Shown piece after piece: positions 7,424 through 14,143 of a stretch of 23,006 bases of DNA. Location of the stretch: the NCBI GenBank assembly GCA_035556515.1, contig DATMEO010000181.1, forward strand, positions 1-23,006. The letters run 5' to 3'. Position 1 is the stretch's first letter. Every line of letters starts with the position of its first letter. The notes under the pieces are model-generated. The model saw only the letters and a program-made list of their open reading frames with translations. It had not been told where the DNA came from and did not search any database. Position numbers and translations under genes: made by a program. The DNA comes from Gaiellasilicea sp035556515 (lineage in GTDB: Bacteria > Actinomycetota > Thermoleophilia > Gaiellales > Gaiellaceae).

Positions 7424-8220
7424 TTCCGCTCCGCGGCCTTGGTTCCGAGATACGCCTCGACGACCCGGGGGTCGGTCGCGACTTCGTGGAACGACCCCTC
7501 CGCGATCTTGACCCCGTGGTCGAGCGCGATCACCCGGTCGGAAATGCCCTCGACGACGTGCATGTCGTGCTCGATCACGAGGATCGTGTAGCCGCCCTCG
7601 GTGCGCAGCTTCGCGATCAGCTCGGTGATCTCGTGCGTCTCGACCGGGTTCATTCCGGCCGCGGGCTCGTCGAGCAAGAGCAGCCGTGGATTGGTCGCGG
7701 TCGCGCGCGCGATCTCGAGCCGGCGCCGGTTCGCGTACGAAAGGCTGTAGGCCGGCTGATCCCAGCGGTAGCCCATCAGCCGGTCGCCGAAGAAGGCGAG
7801 CCGCCGCTCGGCGAGCTCGCGGATCTCCCGCTCCTCCCGCCGCTGCCCCGGAGTGCGCACCATCGCACGGAAGACGCCCGCCTTGGTGTGCCCGTAGGCC
7901 GCCGCCATCACGTTCTCGCGCACGCTCATGTTCAGAAAGAGGCGGAGCGTCTGGAACGTGCGTGCGATCCCACGCTTGGTGATCTGGTGCGGTTCGAGGC
8001 CGACGATGCTCTGCCCCTCGAAGTGGATATCGCCCTGCGTGGGCTCGTAGATCCCCGTCACGAGATTGAAGAGCGTCGTCTTGCCGGCGCCGTTCGGGCC
8101 GATCACGCTGACGATCTCGCCCTCGCGCACGTCGAGGTCGAGCCCGTCGATCACCCAGAGGCCGCCGAAGGCCATCGAAACGCCGCGCAGCTCGAGCAGA
8201 CCGGGAGCCGGAGCGCTCAT
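7420..8220 (-). CDS. livG: LivG-type ABC transporter ATPase
   Basis: A 266-residue ATPase, the usual LivG size. Walker A is GPNGAGKTT, Walker B is LLLLDEPAAGMNP and the H-loop is VIEHDM. The sequence GIARTFQTLRLFLNMSVRENVM is the LivG Q-loop region. The signature is LSYANRRRLEIARA, where LivG normally has LSYGQQRRLEIARA: the G-Q pair is A-N here, a modest but unusual change at the ATP-contacting loop. ATG at 8220 overlaps the LivM stop in ATGA. The much longer open frame continuing upstream is a shadow of LivM and LivH. Confidence 0.95.
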   Translation of the reverse strand: MSAPAPGLLELRGVSMAFGGLWVIDGLDLDVREGEIVSVIGPNGAGKTTLFNLVTGIYEPTQGDIHFEGQSIVGLEPHQITKRGIARTFQTLRLFLNMSVRENVMAAAYGHTKAGVFRAMVRTPGQRREEREIRELAERRLAFFGDRLMGYRWDQPAYSLSYANRRRLEIARATATNPRLLLLDEPAAGMNPVETHEITELIAKLRTEGGYTILVIEHDMHVVEGISDRVIALDHGVKIAEGSFHEVATDPRVVEAYLGTKAAERK

Positions 8221-9719
8221 ACGATCTCCACGCGCTTCTCGCCGAGCAGGCCTTCCGGCCGAGCGATCATGACGGCGATCAGGATTGCCCCCAGAACGAC
8301 GAAGCGCGTCGGCTCCGGCCTCGCGAGCATCACGTTCTCCCAGACGAACGCGGCCAGGTAGAGCGTCGGCACGAGCAGCGCGAGCCGGACCCAGCCCGTC
8401 ACCACCGTCAGCAGCAGCACCGCGGCGACGAGGCCGATGTAGGAGACCGGCGTCACCCAGCCGGCGAGTTGGCCGGGCACGACGACCCAGTTGTTCGCCC
8501 ACTCGCCCAGCCGTCCGCCGCCGCTGGCCGCGCCCGTCGTCCAGTTGCCGTCGATCGCTCCGGCCAGGGCGTGCATGCCGAAGCCGAGCACGAGCGTGCC
8601 GCCGAGCACGACGGCGAGCCGGCCCGTGAAGCGGAGCGCGCCGGCGAGGGCGAGCAGGACGACGGCGTAGAAGAGGAAGCGCGAGTCGCCGGGCTCGCGC
8701 AGCAGTTCGAGCAGCACGCTGATCCCGATCGCGCCGATCACGACCCCCGCCTGGCTGCCGGCGCCGCCGAGGATCACCATCGTGTAGATCGTGATCAGCA
8801 ACGGGAACTCGAACGTCTGGGGAAAGACGCTGCCGTTCAGCGCCGTCACGAGCGTCCCCGTGAGTGCGGCGGTGCCGGCGCCGAACGCAAAGGCCATCAG
8901 CTTCAGCCAGTTGACCGGCATGCCCATCAACTCCGCAGCGAGCGGGTCCTCGCGCAGCGACCGCCAGGCGCGGCCGGTGCGCGACGCGTTCACGAAGCGC
9001 AGCGCGACGAACACGACCACGAAGAAGGCGAGCGCGACGTAGAGGTAGGCGACGTTGAAGATGCCCTCGTGCGACACGGGCAGCTCGCGGCCGAAGAGGG
9101 AGAGCGGCTGGACGTTGAGGATCCCGTTCGGGCCGCCGGCCAGATCCTCGCCGAGGATGCTCTCGCTGTTGTTCGAGACGGTCAGGAAGATCTGGAAGAA
9201 GAACAGCGTCACGATCGCCAGGTAGTCCCCGACGAGACGCCGCGAGGGAAGCCCGACAAGTAGCCCGACGAGGCCGCCGATGACTGCCGCCGCCGGGATC
9301 GAGACGAAGACCGGCAGGTGCAGGTCGTAACGGTCGGCGCTCAGGATCGCGTACGTGTACGCGCCGACCCCGTAGAACGCGACGTAGCCGAGATCGAGCA
9401 GACCGCCCCAACCGACGGTGATGTTGAGCCCGAGTGCGAGCAGCATGAAGATGACGGTGTCGAAGGCGACGCGGCGGACGTAGCCGCTCTCGAACCCCAG
9501 CGGCAGCGCCGCCGCGACCGCGACGAAGAGGATCAGCCACGCCCACCAGGGCACTGACCGGAGTCGCGCTTCGAGCACGCCCTGCCACCCACCGCGGCCG
9601 CCGCGGCGCTCGGCGGAGCGCGCAACCCACTCGTCCTGCCCGATCCGTGGTCCCGCCGTCGTCGAGGCAGCCGGCACTGCCTCCTCCAGGCGTTCTCGGC
9701 GGGTCTCGTTCTCGTCCAT
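8217..9719 (-). CDS. livM: LivM-type ABC transporter permease, enlarged
   Basis: A 500-residue permease, well above the usual 300-420 for LivM. Residues 1-55 form a charged cytoplasmic tail. Residues about 57-360 are the standard LivM core: FMLLALGLNITVGWGGLLDLGYVAFYGVGAYTYAIL, the loop GRAWRSLREDPLAAELMGMPV (249-269) that docks on the ATPase, and ILGGAGSQAGVVIGAI. Residues about 365-465 are an added segment with further hydrophobic stretches and a Gly/Trp-rich loop (GGGRLGEWANNWVVVPGQLAGW), after which the family's normal ending RPEGLLGEKRVE returns. It forms the import channel with LivH. ATG at 9719 lies 6 bp after the LivH stop. Confidence 0.92.
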   Translation of the reverse strand: MDENETRRERLEEAVPAASTTAGPRIGQDEWVARSAERRGGRGGWQGVLEARLRSVPWWAWLILFVAVAAALPLGFESGYVRRVAFDTVIFMLLALGLNITVGWGGLLDLGYVAFYGVGAYTYAILSADRYDLHLPVFVSIPAAAVIGGLVGLLVGLPSRRLVGDYLAIVTLFFFQIFLTVSNNSESILGEDLAGGPNGILNVQPLSLFGRELPVSHEGIFNVAYLYVALAFFVVVFVALRFVNASRTGRAWRSLREDPLAAELMGMPVNWLKLMAFAFGAGTAALTGTLVTALNGSVFPQTFEFPLLITIYTMVILGGAGSQAGVVIGAIGISVLLELLREPGDSRFLFYAVVLLALAGALRFTGRLAVVLGGTLVLGFGMHALAGAIDGNWTTGAASGGGRLGEWANNWVVVPGQLAGWVTPVSYIGLVAAVLLLTVVTGWVRLALLVPTLYLAAFVWENVMLARPEPTRFVVLGAILIAVMIARPEGLLGEKRVEIV

Positions 9720-9725
9720 CGAGAC

Positions 9726-10649
9726 TCAGACCTTCTTGATGTCCGGCTTGCCGAACAGGCCCTGGGGCCTGAAGAGCATGAAGAGGATCAGGATCACGAA
9801 CACGAGCAGGTCGGACCAGCGGGTCGAGATATAGCCCTGGGTGAACGCTTCGGCAAAGCCGAGGATCAGCCCGCCCGCCATCGCACCCGGAACCGAGCCG
9901 ATCCCACCGATCACGGCCGCCGTGAAGCCCTTCAACCCGGCGAGGAATCCGATCGCCACGTCGGTGGGCGCCCGCAAGGCGAACATCACCCCCGCGGCGC
10001 CCGCGAGCGCCGAGCCGAGCACGAACGCGAACACGATCACGCGATCGACGTCGATGCCCATCATCGACGCCGCCTCGCGATCGTGCGAGGTCGCCCGCAT
10101 CGCCTTGCCCATGCGCGTCCTCGTCACGAGGAGCCAGAGCACGATCATCAGCGCGAACGCCGAAGCGACGATCACGATCCTGAGCAGCGGCACCCGCACG
10201 TTGCCGATGTCGATGCCGTTGAAGAAGAGCGCGCCGCCCGAGAGCGAGAAGGCGTCGTAGTCGCGCTGCTCGGAGCCGAACATGAGCTGCATCGAGTACG
10301 CGAGAAAGAACGAGACGCCGAGCGCGCTGATCAGCGGCGCGATCCGTGGGGCGTTGCGGAGCGGCCGGTACGCGAAGCGCTCGATCGCGACGCCGAGGAG
10401 CGCGCAGCCGGCCATCGCGGCGAGCGTGATCAGCACCAGCAGCAGCCAGGTCGGCACCTTCGGATCCGTCGAGCCGCCCAGCAGCTGCAGCGCGCCGAAG
10501 CCGATGAACGAGCCGACCATGAAGACGTCGCCGTGGGCGAAGTTGAGGAGCTTCAGGATTCCGTAGACCAGCGAGTAGCCGAGCGCGATCAGTGCATAGA
10601 CGCTCCCCAGCGTGAAGCCATTGATCGTGAGCTGGATGAAGGTGTCCAA
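9726..10649 (-). CDS. livH: LivH-type ABC transporter permease
   Basis: A 307-residue integral membrane protein matching LivH throughout: the N-terminus FIQLTINGFTLGSVYALIALGYSLVYGILKLLNFAHGDVFMVG is diagnostic, and the ATPase-docking loop is TRMGKAMRATSHDREAASMMGIDVDRVI. It ends RPQGLFGKPDIKKV, also typical. The start is TTG at 10649; later ATGs would delete the conserved first helix. The leader upstream on the message is pyrimidine-rich and has no Shine-Dalgarno sequence, so initiation is probably weak. It is the first gene after the hairpin that follows the binding protein, so its expression depends on read-through or an unseen promoter. Confidence 0.95.
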   Translation of the reverse strand: MDTFIQLTINGFTLGSVYALIALGYSLVYGILKLLNFAHGDVFMVGSFIGFGALQLLGGSTDPKVPTWLLLVLITLAAMAGCALLGVAIERFAYRPLRNAPRIAPLISALGVSFFLAYSMQLMFGSEQRDYDAFSLSGGALFFNGIDIGNVRVPLLRIVIVASAFALMIVLWLLVTRTRMGKAMRATSHDREAASMMGIDVDRVIVFAFVLGSALAGAAGVMFALRAPTDVAIGFLAGLKGFTAAVIGGIGSVPGAMAGGLILGFAEAFTQGYISTRWSDLLVFVILILFMLFRPQGLFGKPDIKKV

Positions 10650-10694
10650 GGGGGTTGAGGAGTCGCGTGCGGGGTGAGTCTAAGCCCTGGAAAC

Positions 10695-10729
10695 CGAGCG
10701 GCCCGGCGGTGTGTTCGCCGGGCCGCTCG
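10695..10729 (-). terminator. Strong hairpin between binding protein and LivH (attenuating terminator)
   Basis: A perfect 14-bp inverted repeat (10695-10708 and 10716-10729) with a 7-nt loop sits 19 bp past the binding-protein stop. On the minus strand it is followed by GTTTCC, a weak U tract. In HAAT operons such a hairpin commonly lets the binding protein be made in excess of the permease and ATPases; that role is inferred here. Confidence 0.8.
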
Positions 10730-10747
10730 TTGCGTTTGCCTCGCTCG

Positions 10748-11935
10748 TCAGCCGACGAGCTTGTACGTGCCGTTCGGCTGGATCTGGAAGATGTAGAACT
10801 TCGCATTTAGCGGGTCGTTCGACTTCGTCGAGAAGCGGAAGTTGCCGCCGAGGATCCAGTTGTTGATGCGCACCTGCTTCACCTTGCGCAGCACTGCACG
10901 CCGGTTCGGCAGGACGTTCTTGTTCGCGATGCACGCCGCCTTGACCGCACGCAGCGCGACCTGGACGGCCCCATAGGTCGGAGGCCCGAACGACTCGAGC
11001 TCCTCGTCCGGGTTGTCCCGCTTCCAGCCGTCGATCAGCGTCTTCGACGAGGCGATGCCGCTGATGTCGGGCGCGAAGTTGGACACGTACGAACCGGCCA
11101 GCTTGAACTGCGCCGGCGAGTTGGCGCCGTCGCCGCCGAACACCTTCGCCCGCTTGCCCTGCTCGAGCAGCTGCTGGCCGAACGTCTGCGCGTCCGGGGG
11201 CTGCTGCGTCGGGAAGAAGACGATGTCGGCGTCGTTCGGCGTCCGCGTCACGAGCGACGAGAAGTCGGTCGTCCGCACGGACGTGGACAGCCGGATCACT
11301 TCGACGTTCCGGGCCCGCAGCACGGCCTGCGCAGCATCGGCCAGGCCGACCGAGTACGGCTCCTGGAAGTCGATGATCACGACCTTCTTGGCGTTCAGCT
11401 TCTCAACCATGAACCGGGCGTCGCTCGGCCCCTGGATGAAGTCGCCCGGAACGACCCGGAAGAAGCCGGGCGTCCCTTCGCGCGGGGTGCCCTTCGTCAG
11501 CGACGTCCGCGTTGCCGACGGCGAGATGTGCGGAACGCCGGCGGCGAAGTACGTCTTGCTCGTAGCCGCGGCCGCGCCCGACGTCGCCGGGCCGATCACC
11601 GCGACAACGCTCTGGTCTGCCACGTACTTCTGTGCCAGCGCCTGGGCCGGCGCCGGGCCCTGCTCGACGGGCGTATCGCCGGTCAGCAGCTGCACCTTCA
11701 GCCCGAGTCCGGGAGCGAGCCGCTTGACCGCGTACTTCGCCCAGGTCAGCTGAGCGTTGCCGAGGAAGCCCGCACCGCCGGTCAGCGGTGTCACGATCGC
11801 AATCTTGAGCGTCGACTTGCAGTTCACGGCCTGCTGCGCGTTCGCATCCGTGGAGACATCCGGCCTCGCGACCGCGGTCGCTGCGAAAACCGCGGCGATC
11901 CCGGCCACAAGAGCCAGAGCTATGGCTCGCTTCAT
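10748..11935 (-). CDS. LivJ/LivK-type periplasmic/lipid-associated substrate-binding protein 1
   Basis: A 395-residue extracellular binding protein of the branched-chain amino acid receptor family (type I periplasmic-binding fold). Residues 1-28 (MKRAIALALVAGIAAVFAATAVA) are a clear signal peptide with an AVA-type cleavage site; there is no lipobox. The mature part opens with LKIAIVTPLTGGAGFLGNAQLTWAKYAV, then VVAVIGPATSGAAAATSKTYFAAGVPHISPSAT and VVPGDFIQGPSDARFM, all family landmarks. Ligand identity cannot be read from sequence. ATG at 11935 is preceded by AGGAGGG with 6-nt spacing, the best ribosome binding site in the window; an in-frame ATG at 12022 is rejected because it has no such site and would add a non-hydrophobic extension before the signal peptide. 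It has its own promoter. Confidence 0.95.
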   Translation of the reverse strand: MKRAIALALVAGIAAVFAATAVARPDVSTDANAQQAVNCKSTLKIAIVTPLTGGAGFLGNAQLTWAKYAVKRLAPGLGLKVQLLTGDTPVEQGPAPAQALAQKYVADQSVVAVIGPATSGAAAATSKTYFAAGVPHISPSATRTSLTKGTPREGTPGFFRVVPGDFIQGPSDARFMVEKLNAKKVVIIDFQEPYSVGLADAAQAVLRARNVEVIRLSTSVRTTDFSSLVTRTPNDADIVFFPTQQPPDAQTFGQQLLEQGKRAKVFGGDGANSPAQFKLAGSYVSNFAPDISGIASSKTLIDGWKRDNPDEELESFGPPTYGAVQVALRAVKAACIANKNVLPNRRAVLRKVKQVRINNWILGGNFRFSTKSNDPLNAKFYIFQIQPNGTYKLVG

Positions 11936-11941
11936 CTGTTG

Positions 11942-11948
11942 CCCTCCT
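11942..11948 (-). promoter_or_regulatory. Ribosome binding site of binding protein 1
   Basis: AGGAGGG on the minus strand, 6 nt before ATG at 11935. It fixes the start, and its strength contrasts with the many leaderless or SD-less genes nearby, consistent with high-level synthesis of the binding protein. Confidence 0.85.
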
Positions 11949-11968
11949 AGTGGATTCCCATCTGAGTG

Positions 11969-11988
11969 GTCGGTTTCGGTCAGTTTCG
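11969..11988. repeat. Tandem 10-bp direct repeat in the leader of binding protein 1
   Basis: GTCGGTTTCG (11969-11978) is followed directly by GTCAGTTTCG (11979-11988), 9 of 10 bases identical and one helical turn apart. It lies inside the predicted 5' leader. It could be a regulator site or chance. Confidence 0.4.
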
Positions 11989-12039
11989 ACAGCTGGCGCG
12001 ACCTTTGCGGCGGCTTGCCCATCTACGCGCCGCATCGCA

Positions 12040-12068
12040 ATCACACCGTGTTGCGTGTGTCATGTCAA
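12040..12068 (-). promoter_or_regulatory. Promoter of binding protein 1, with TTGACATGACAC element
   Basis: Minus-strand -35 TTGACA (12068-12063), a 17-nt spacer, then TGTGAT (12045-12040) at the -10 position. The predicted leader to ATG 11935 is about 100 nt. The 12-mer TTGACATGACAC and the GGTGWGAT -10 region recur with the same spacing upstream of the cupin gene at 14061-14089. Confidence 0.65.
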
Positions 12069-12142
12069 CAGACCCCCGCCTTCCCCCGTCTTTCCTGTAG
12101 ACGCTGACGGACCGCGAAAGTCAGGCGAGCGGACTCACCGCC

Positions 12143-13288
12143 CTAGCCGACCAGCGTCTTCCTGCCGCCTGCTCCGAGCTTGAAGATCGAGAATCTGGCG
12201 CCCTTCCTGTCGCCGCGGGCGGTGAACTGGAGCTCTCCGCCGAGGACGATCCTCGGGATCTTGGTCGCCTGGAGGCGCCTCTGCACCTCCGCGCGCGTGG
12301 CGCTGCCGTCCGCGCACGCCTTCTGGATCGCCGCGATCGCCGCCTGCGTGGCGACGTAGGCGGGAGGGCCAAAGTTGGAGGCGAACTTGGCGCCATAACC
12401 CCTGACGAAGCTCGTGTTGCCCTTGATCCCGCGCACATCGGGCGCGAACCCGGCGACGTACGAGCCCCGAATCCTGAAGTCGCCGGAGTCGAACGCATCC
12501 GCGCCGAAGATCACGGCCTTCGTGCCTCGCTCCTGCAGTCGCTGCCCGAAGATTTGGCCGTTCGCCGCGATCTGCCAGGGCAGATAGACGACGTCGATCT
12601 CGTCGCCGATCTCGGAGAGCAGCGTCGAGAAGTCGGTCACCTTCTGGTCGACGGAGCGCCGCGTCACCCTGATCCCGCCCGCTCTCAGGCTCGTCTGCAC
12701 GCTGTTCGCCAGCCTCTTCGAGTACGTCGTCCGGTCATCGACGATGAAGACGGCTTTCGCCTTCAGGGTCCGGCGCAGGTACGTCGCGGTCGACGGCGCC
12801 TGGGCGTTGTCGTTGGGAACGACGCGGAAGAAGTTCGGAATCGAGCCGTTCGTCAACGCGCTGTCGAGCGCTGATGCGGAGACGAAGGCCAGCCGCGGGG
12901 CGCGCTTGAAGGTCGGCGCGACGGCGAGCACCTCCTTGTTGGTGGCCGGACCGACCACGGCGAGCACGCCGGTGTCCCGGTGAAAGCCTGCTCCGACCGA
13001 GGACGCGCGTCGCGGCTCGAGCTGCGTGTCTCCCACGACGAGGCGGATCTTCCCGGGGGCTAGCGTCCGGATCGCATACCTCGCGAACCCGAGCTGCTCT
13101 TTGCCGACGAAGGCCGCGTCGCCCGTGAGCGGCCCCATGAAGCCGATCGCCGGCCGCTTGCAGACGGCGGCGGAGCCCGGGGTGGCGGCGGGGACGACGA
13201 CCCGCGCGACTGCCGTTGCAGCGGCCGCGAGCGACGCGCTCGCGAGCAGCGCGACGATCCCGACGCCTCTCCGTCCCCTCCCGACGAT
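12143..13288 (-). CDS. LivJ/LivK-type substrate-binding protein 2, non-standard start
   Basis: A second family member, about 381 residues. The fold is clear: IGFMGPLTGDAAFVGKEQLGFARYAI, VLAVVGPATNKEVLAVAPTFKRA, FFRVVPNDNAQAPSTATYL, and a C-terminal half parallel to binding protein 1. The first ATG (13138) lies inside the first beta strand (the M of GFMGPLTGD), so it cannot be the real start. In frame upstream is a textbook signal peptide: VGRGRRGVGIVALLASASLAAAATAVA. No ATG, GTG or TTG occurs between it and the in-frame stop at 13316-13318. The best candidate is ATC at 13288, with GGAGG 8 nt upstream; CTG at 13303 is an alternative. That in-frame stop is also the cupin stop. Either a near-cognate start or a base error in the sequence explains this. 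Confidence 0.8.
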   Translation of the reverse strand: MVGRGRRGVGIVALLASASLAAAATAVARVVVPAATPGSAAVCKRPAIGFMGPLTGDAAFVGKEQLGFARYAIRTLAPGKIRLVVGDTQLEPRRASSVGAGFHRDTGVLAVVGPATNKEVLAVAPTFKRAPRLAFVSASALDSALTNGSIPNFFRVVPNDNAQAPSTATYLRRTLKAKAVFIVDDRTTYSKRLANSVQTSLRAGGIRVTRRSVDQKVTDFSTLLSEIGDEIDVVYLPWQIAANGQIFGQRLQERGTKAVIFGADAFDSGDFRIRGSYVAGFAPDVRGIKGNTSFVRGYGAKFASNFGPPAYVATQAAIAAIQKACADGSATRAEVQRRLQATKIPRIVLGGELQFTARGDRKGARFSIFKLGAGGRKTLVG

Positions 13289-13315
13289 GCTCCGACCCTC
13301 CAGACTCGACTCCAG

Positions 13316-14053
13316 CTACGACGCCGGAATCAGATCAGAGTTGTCCTCGTACGCGCGCGACGCCGGATCTCCGGACGGGTGGAAGACCCCGAGGATCCGC
13401 ATTACGCCCGGACCCGTGTTCTCGATGCAGTGGACCTGCTCGGGCGGAAGATGGAAGCACGACCCGGCCCTGAGCGGGATCGACTCGCTGCCGATGTGGG
13501 CGAAGCCCTCGCCCTCGACGATGTAGCCGACCTCGTCGTAGGAGTGGCTGTGATCGGGCGCGCGGCACGGCTCGACGATCCCCATGAACTGGGTCGCGTC
13601 CATGCAGCCGGCATCCTGGTTGACGAGATAGCGGAAGGTGCGCTTGGCGTCTGCGCGCAGCTCCGCCTGGTCGTCGAAGCGGACGATCACCTCCCGCGGG
13701 GAGCGGTACACCTGCTCGACCGGGACGGTCGTCGAGACGATCAGCAGCTCATCAGGCCCGTCGTTGTCGACCGTGTACGTCTCGCCCGAGCGCACGTACG
13801 CGGCCGCGTCCGGCTCGAGGTCATAGGGCTCGCCCTCGAGCTCGAGCGTGCCGTGCCCGGCGACGACGAAGAGGAGCTCGTCGCGCCCGTCTTCCCGTCG
13901 CGGCAGCGAGCGGCCCGGCGCGAAGCGCGTCACGTGCTGCTCGAGCAGCTGCGAGCCGGTGTGGGCGCCCATGACGACCTTCTCGAGGGCGGTATCTCCC
14001 TCGGTCCGGCTGCCGGCGACGTCCTCCTCGGCGACCACGAACGTGTGCCGCAT
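13316..14053 (-). CDS. Two-domain cupin protein
   Basis: A 245-residue bicupin. The C-terminal cupin has the metal-binding set: H-S-H in CRAPDHSHSYDEVGYIVEGEGFAHIG, the following Glu, and the last His in PPEQVHCIENTGPG. The N-terminal cupin keeps the glycine turns (ELLFVVAGHGTLELEGEPYDLEPDAAAYVRSGE) but lacks the HxH pair, so it is probably structural. Bicupins include dioxygenases, isomerases and aminohydrolases; the reaction is unknown. I prefer ATG 14053 over 14062: AGGTGAG lies 9 nt before it, and the predicted promoter would start transcription next to it. It lies just upstream of binding protein 2 (28 nt to its likely start) and is probably cotranscribed, so it may process the transported ligand. 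Confidence 0.85.
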   Translation of the reverse strand: MRHTFVVAEEDVAGSRTEGDTALEKVVMGAHTGSQLLEQHVTRFAPGRSLPRREDGRDELLFVVAGHGTLELEGEPYDLEPDAAAYVRSGETYTVDNDGPDELLIVSTTVPVEQVYRSPREVIVRFDDQAELRADAKRTFRYLVNQDAGCMDATQFMGIVEPCRAPDHSHSYDEVGYIVEGEGFAHIGSESIPLRAGSCFHLPPEQVHCIENTGPGVMRILGVFHPSGDPASRAYEDNSDLIPAS

Positions 14054-14060
14054 GGCCGCC

Positions 14061-14089
14061 ATCTCACCTGCTCACCCGTGTCATGTCAA
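14061..14089 (-). promoter_or_regulatory. Promoter of the cupin-binding protein 2 unit, with TTGACATGACAC element
   Basis: Minus-strand -35 TTGACA (14089-14084), 17-nt spacer, TGAGAT (14066-14061) at -10. Transcription would begin close to ATG 14053, giving a leaderless message. The same 12-mer, spacing and -10 flank occur at 12040-12068. Confidence 0.6.
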
Positions 14090-14098
14090 ACGCGTGGC

Positions 14099-14143
14099 GA
14101 CAACGCGAGTTGCCAGGGACTGTCCCTGGTTACTCGCGTTGTC
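14099..14143. repeat. 45-nt near-perfect palindrome (REP-like or terminator)
   Basis: The outer arms (14099-14110 and 14132-14143) are 12 bp and perfect; the inner arms CCAGGGAC/GTCCCTGG (14113-14120 and 14122-14129) are 8 bp, separated from the outer arms by a small mismatch. The palindrome begins right after the metallophosphoesterase stop and ends 10 bp from the cupin -35, so it could stop transcription of that gene. It has no U tract. The CCAGGGACTGTCCCTGG core resembles dispersed palindromic elements of the REP type. Confidence 0.75.

Noticed and set aside
11936..12022. In-frame ATG at 12022 as the start of binding protein 1
   Set aside because: It would place 29 polar residues before a perfect signal peptide, and ATG 11935 has AGGAGGG at ideal spacing.
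5578..14053. Ureidoglycine/allantoate pathway from a bicupin plus class V aminotransferase
   Set aside because: The cupin has the ordinary HxH metal set rather than the ureidoglycine aminohydrolase pattern, and the PLP enzyme looks like the desulfurase/epimerase branch rather than PucG.
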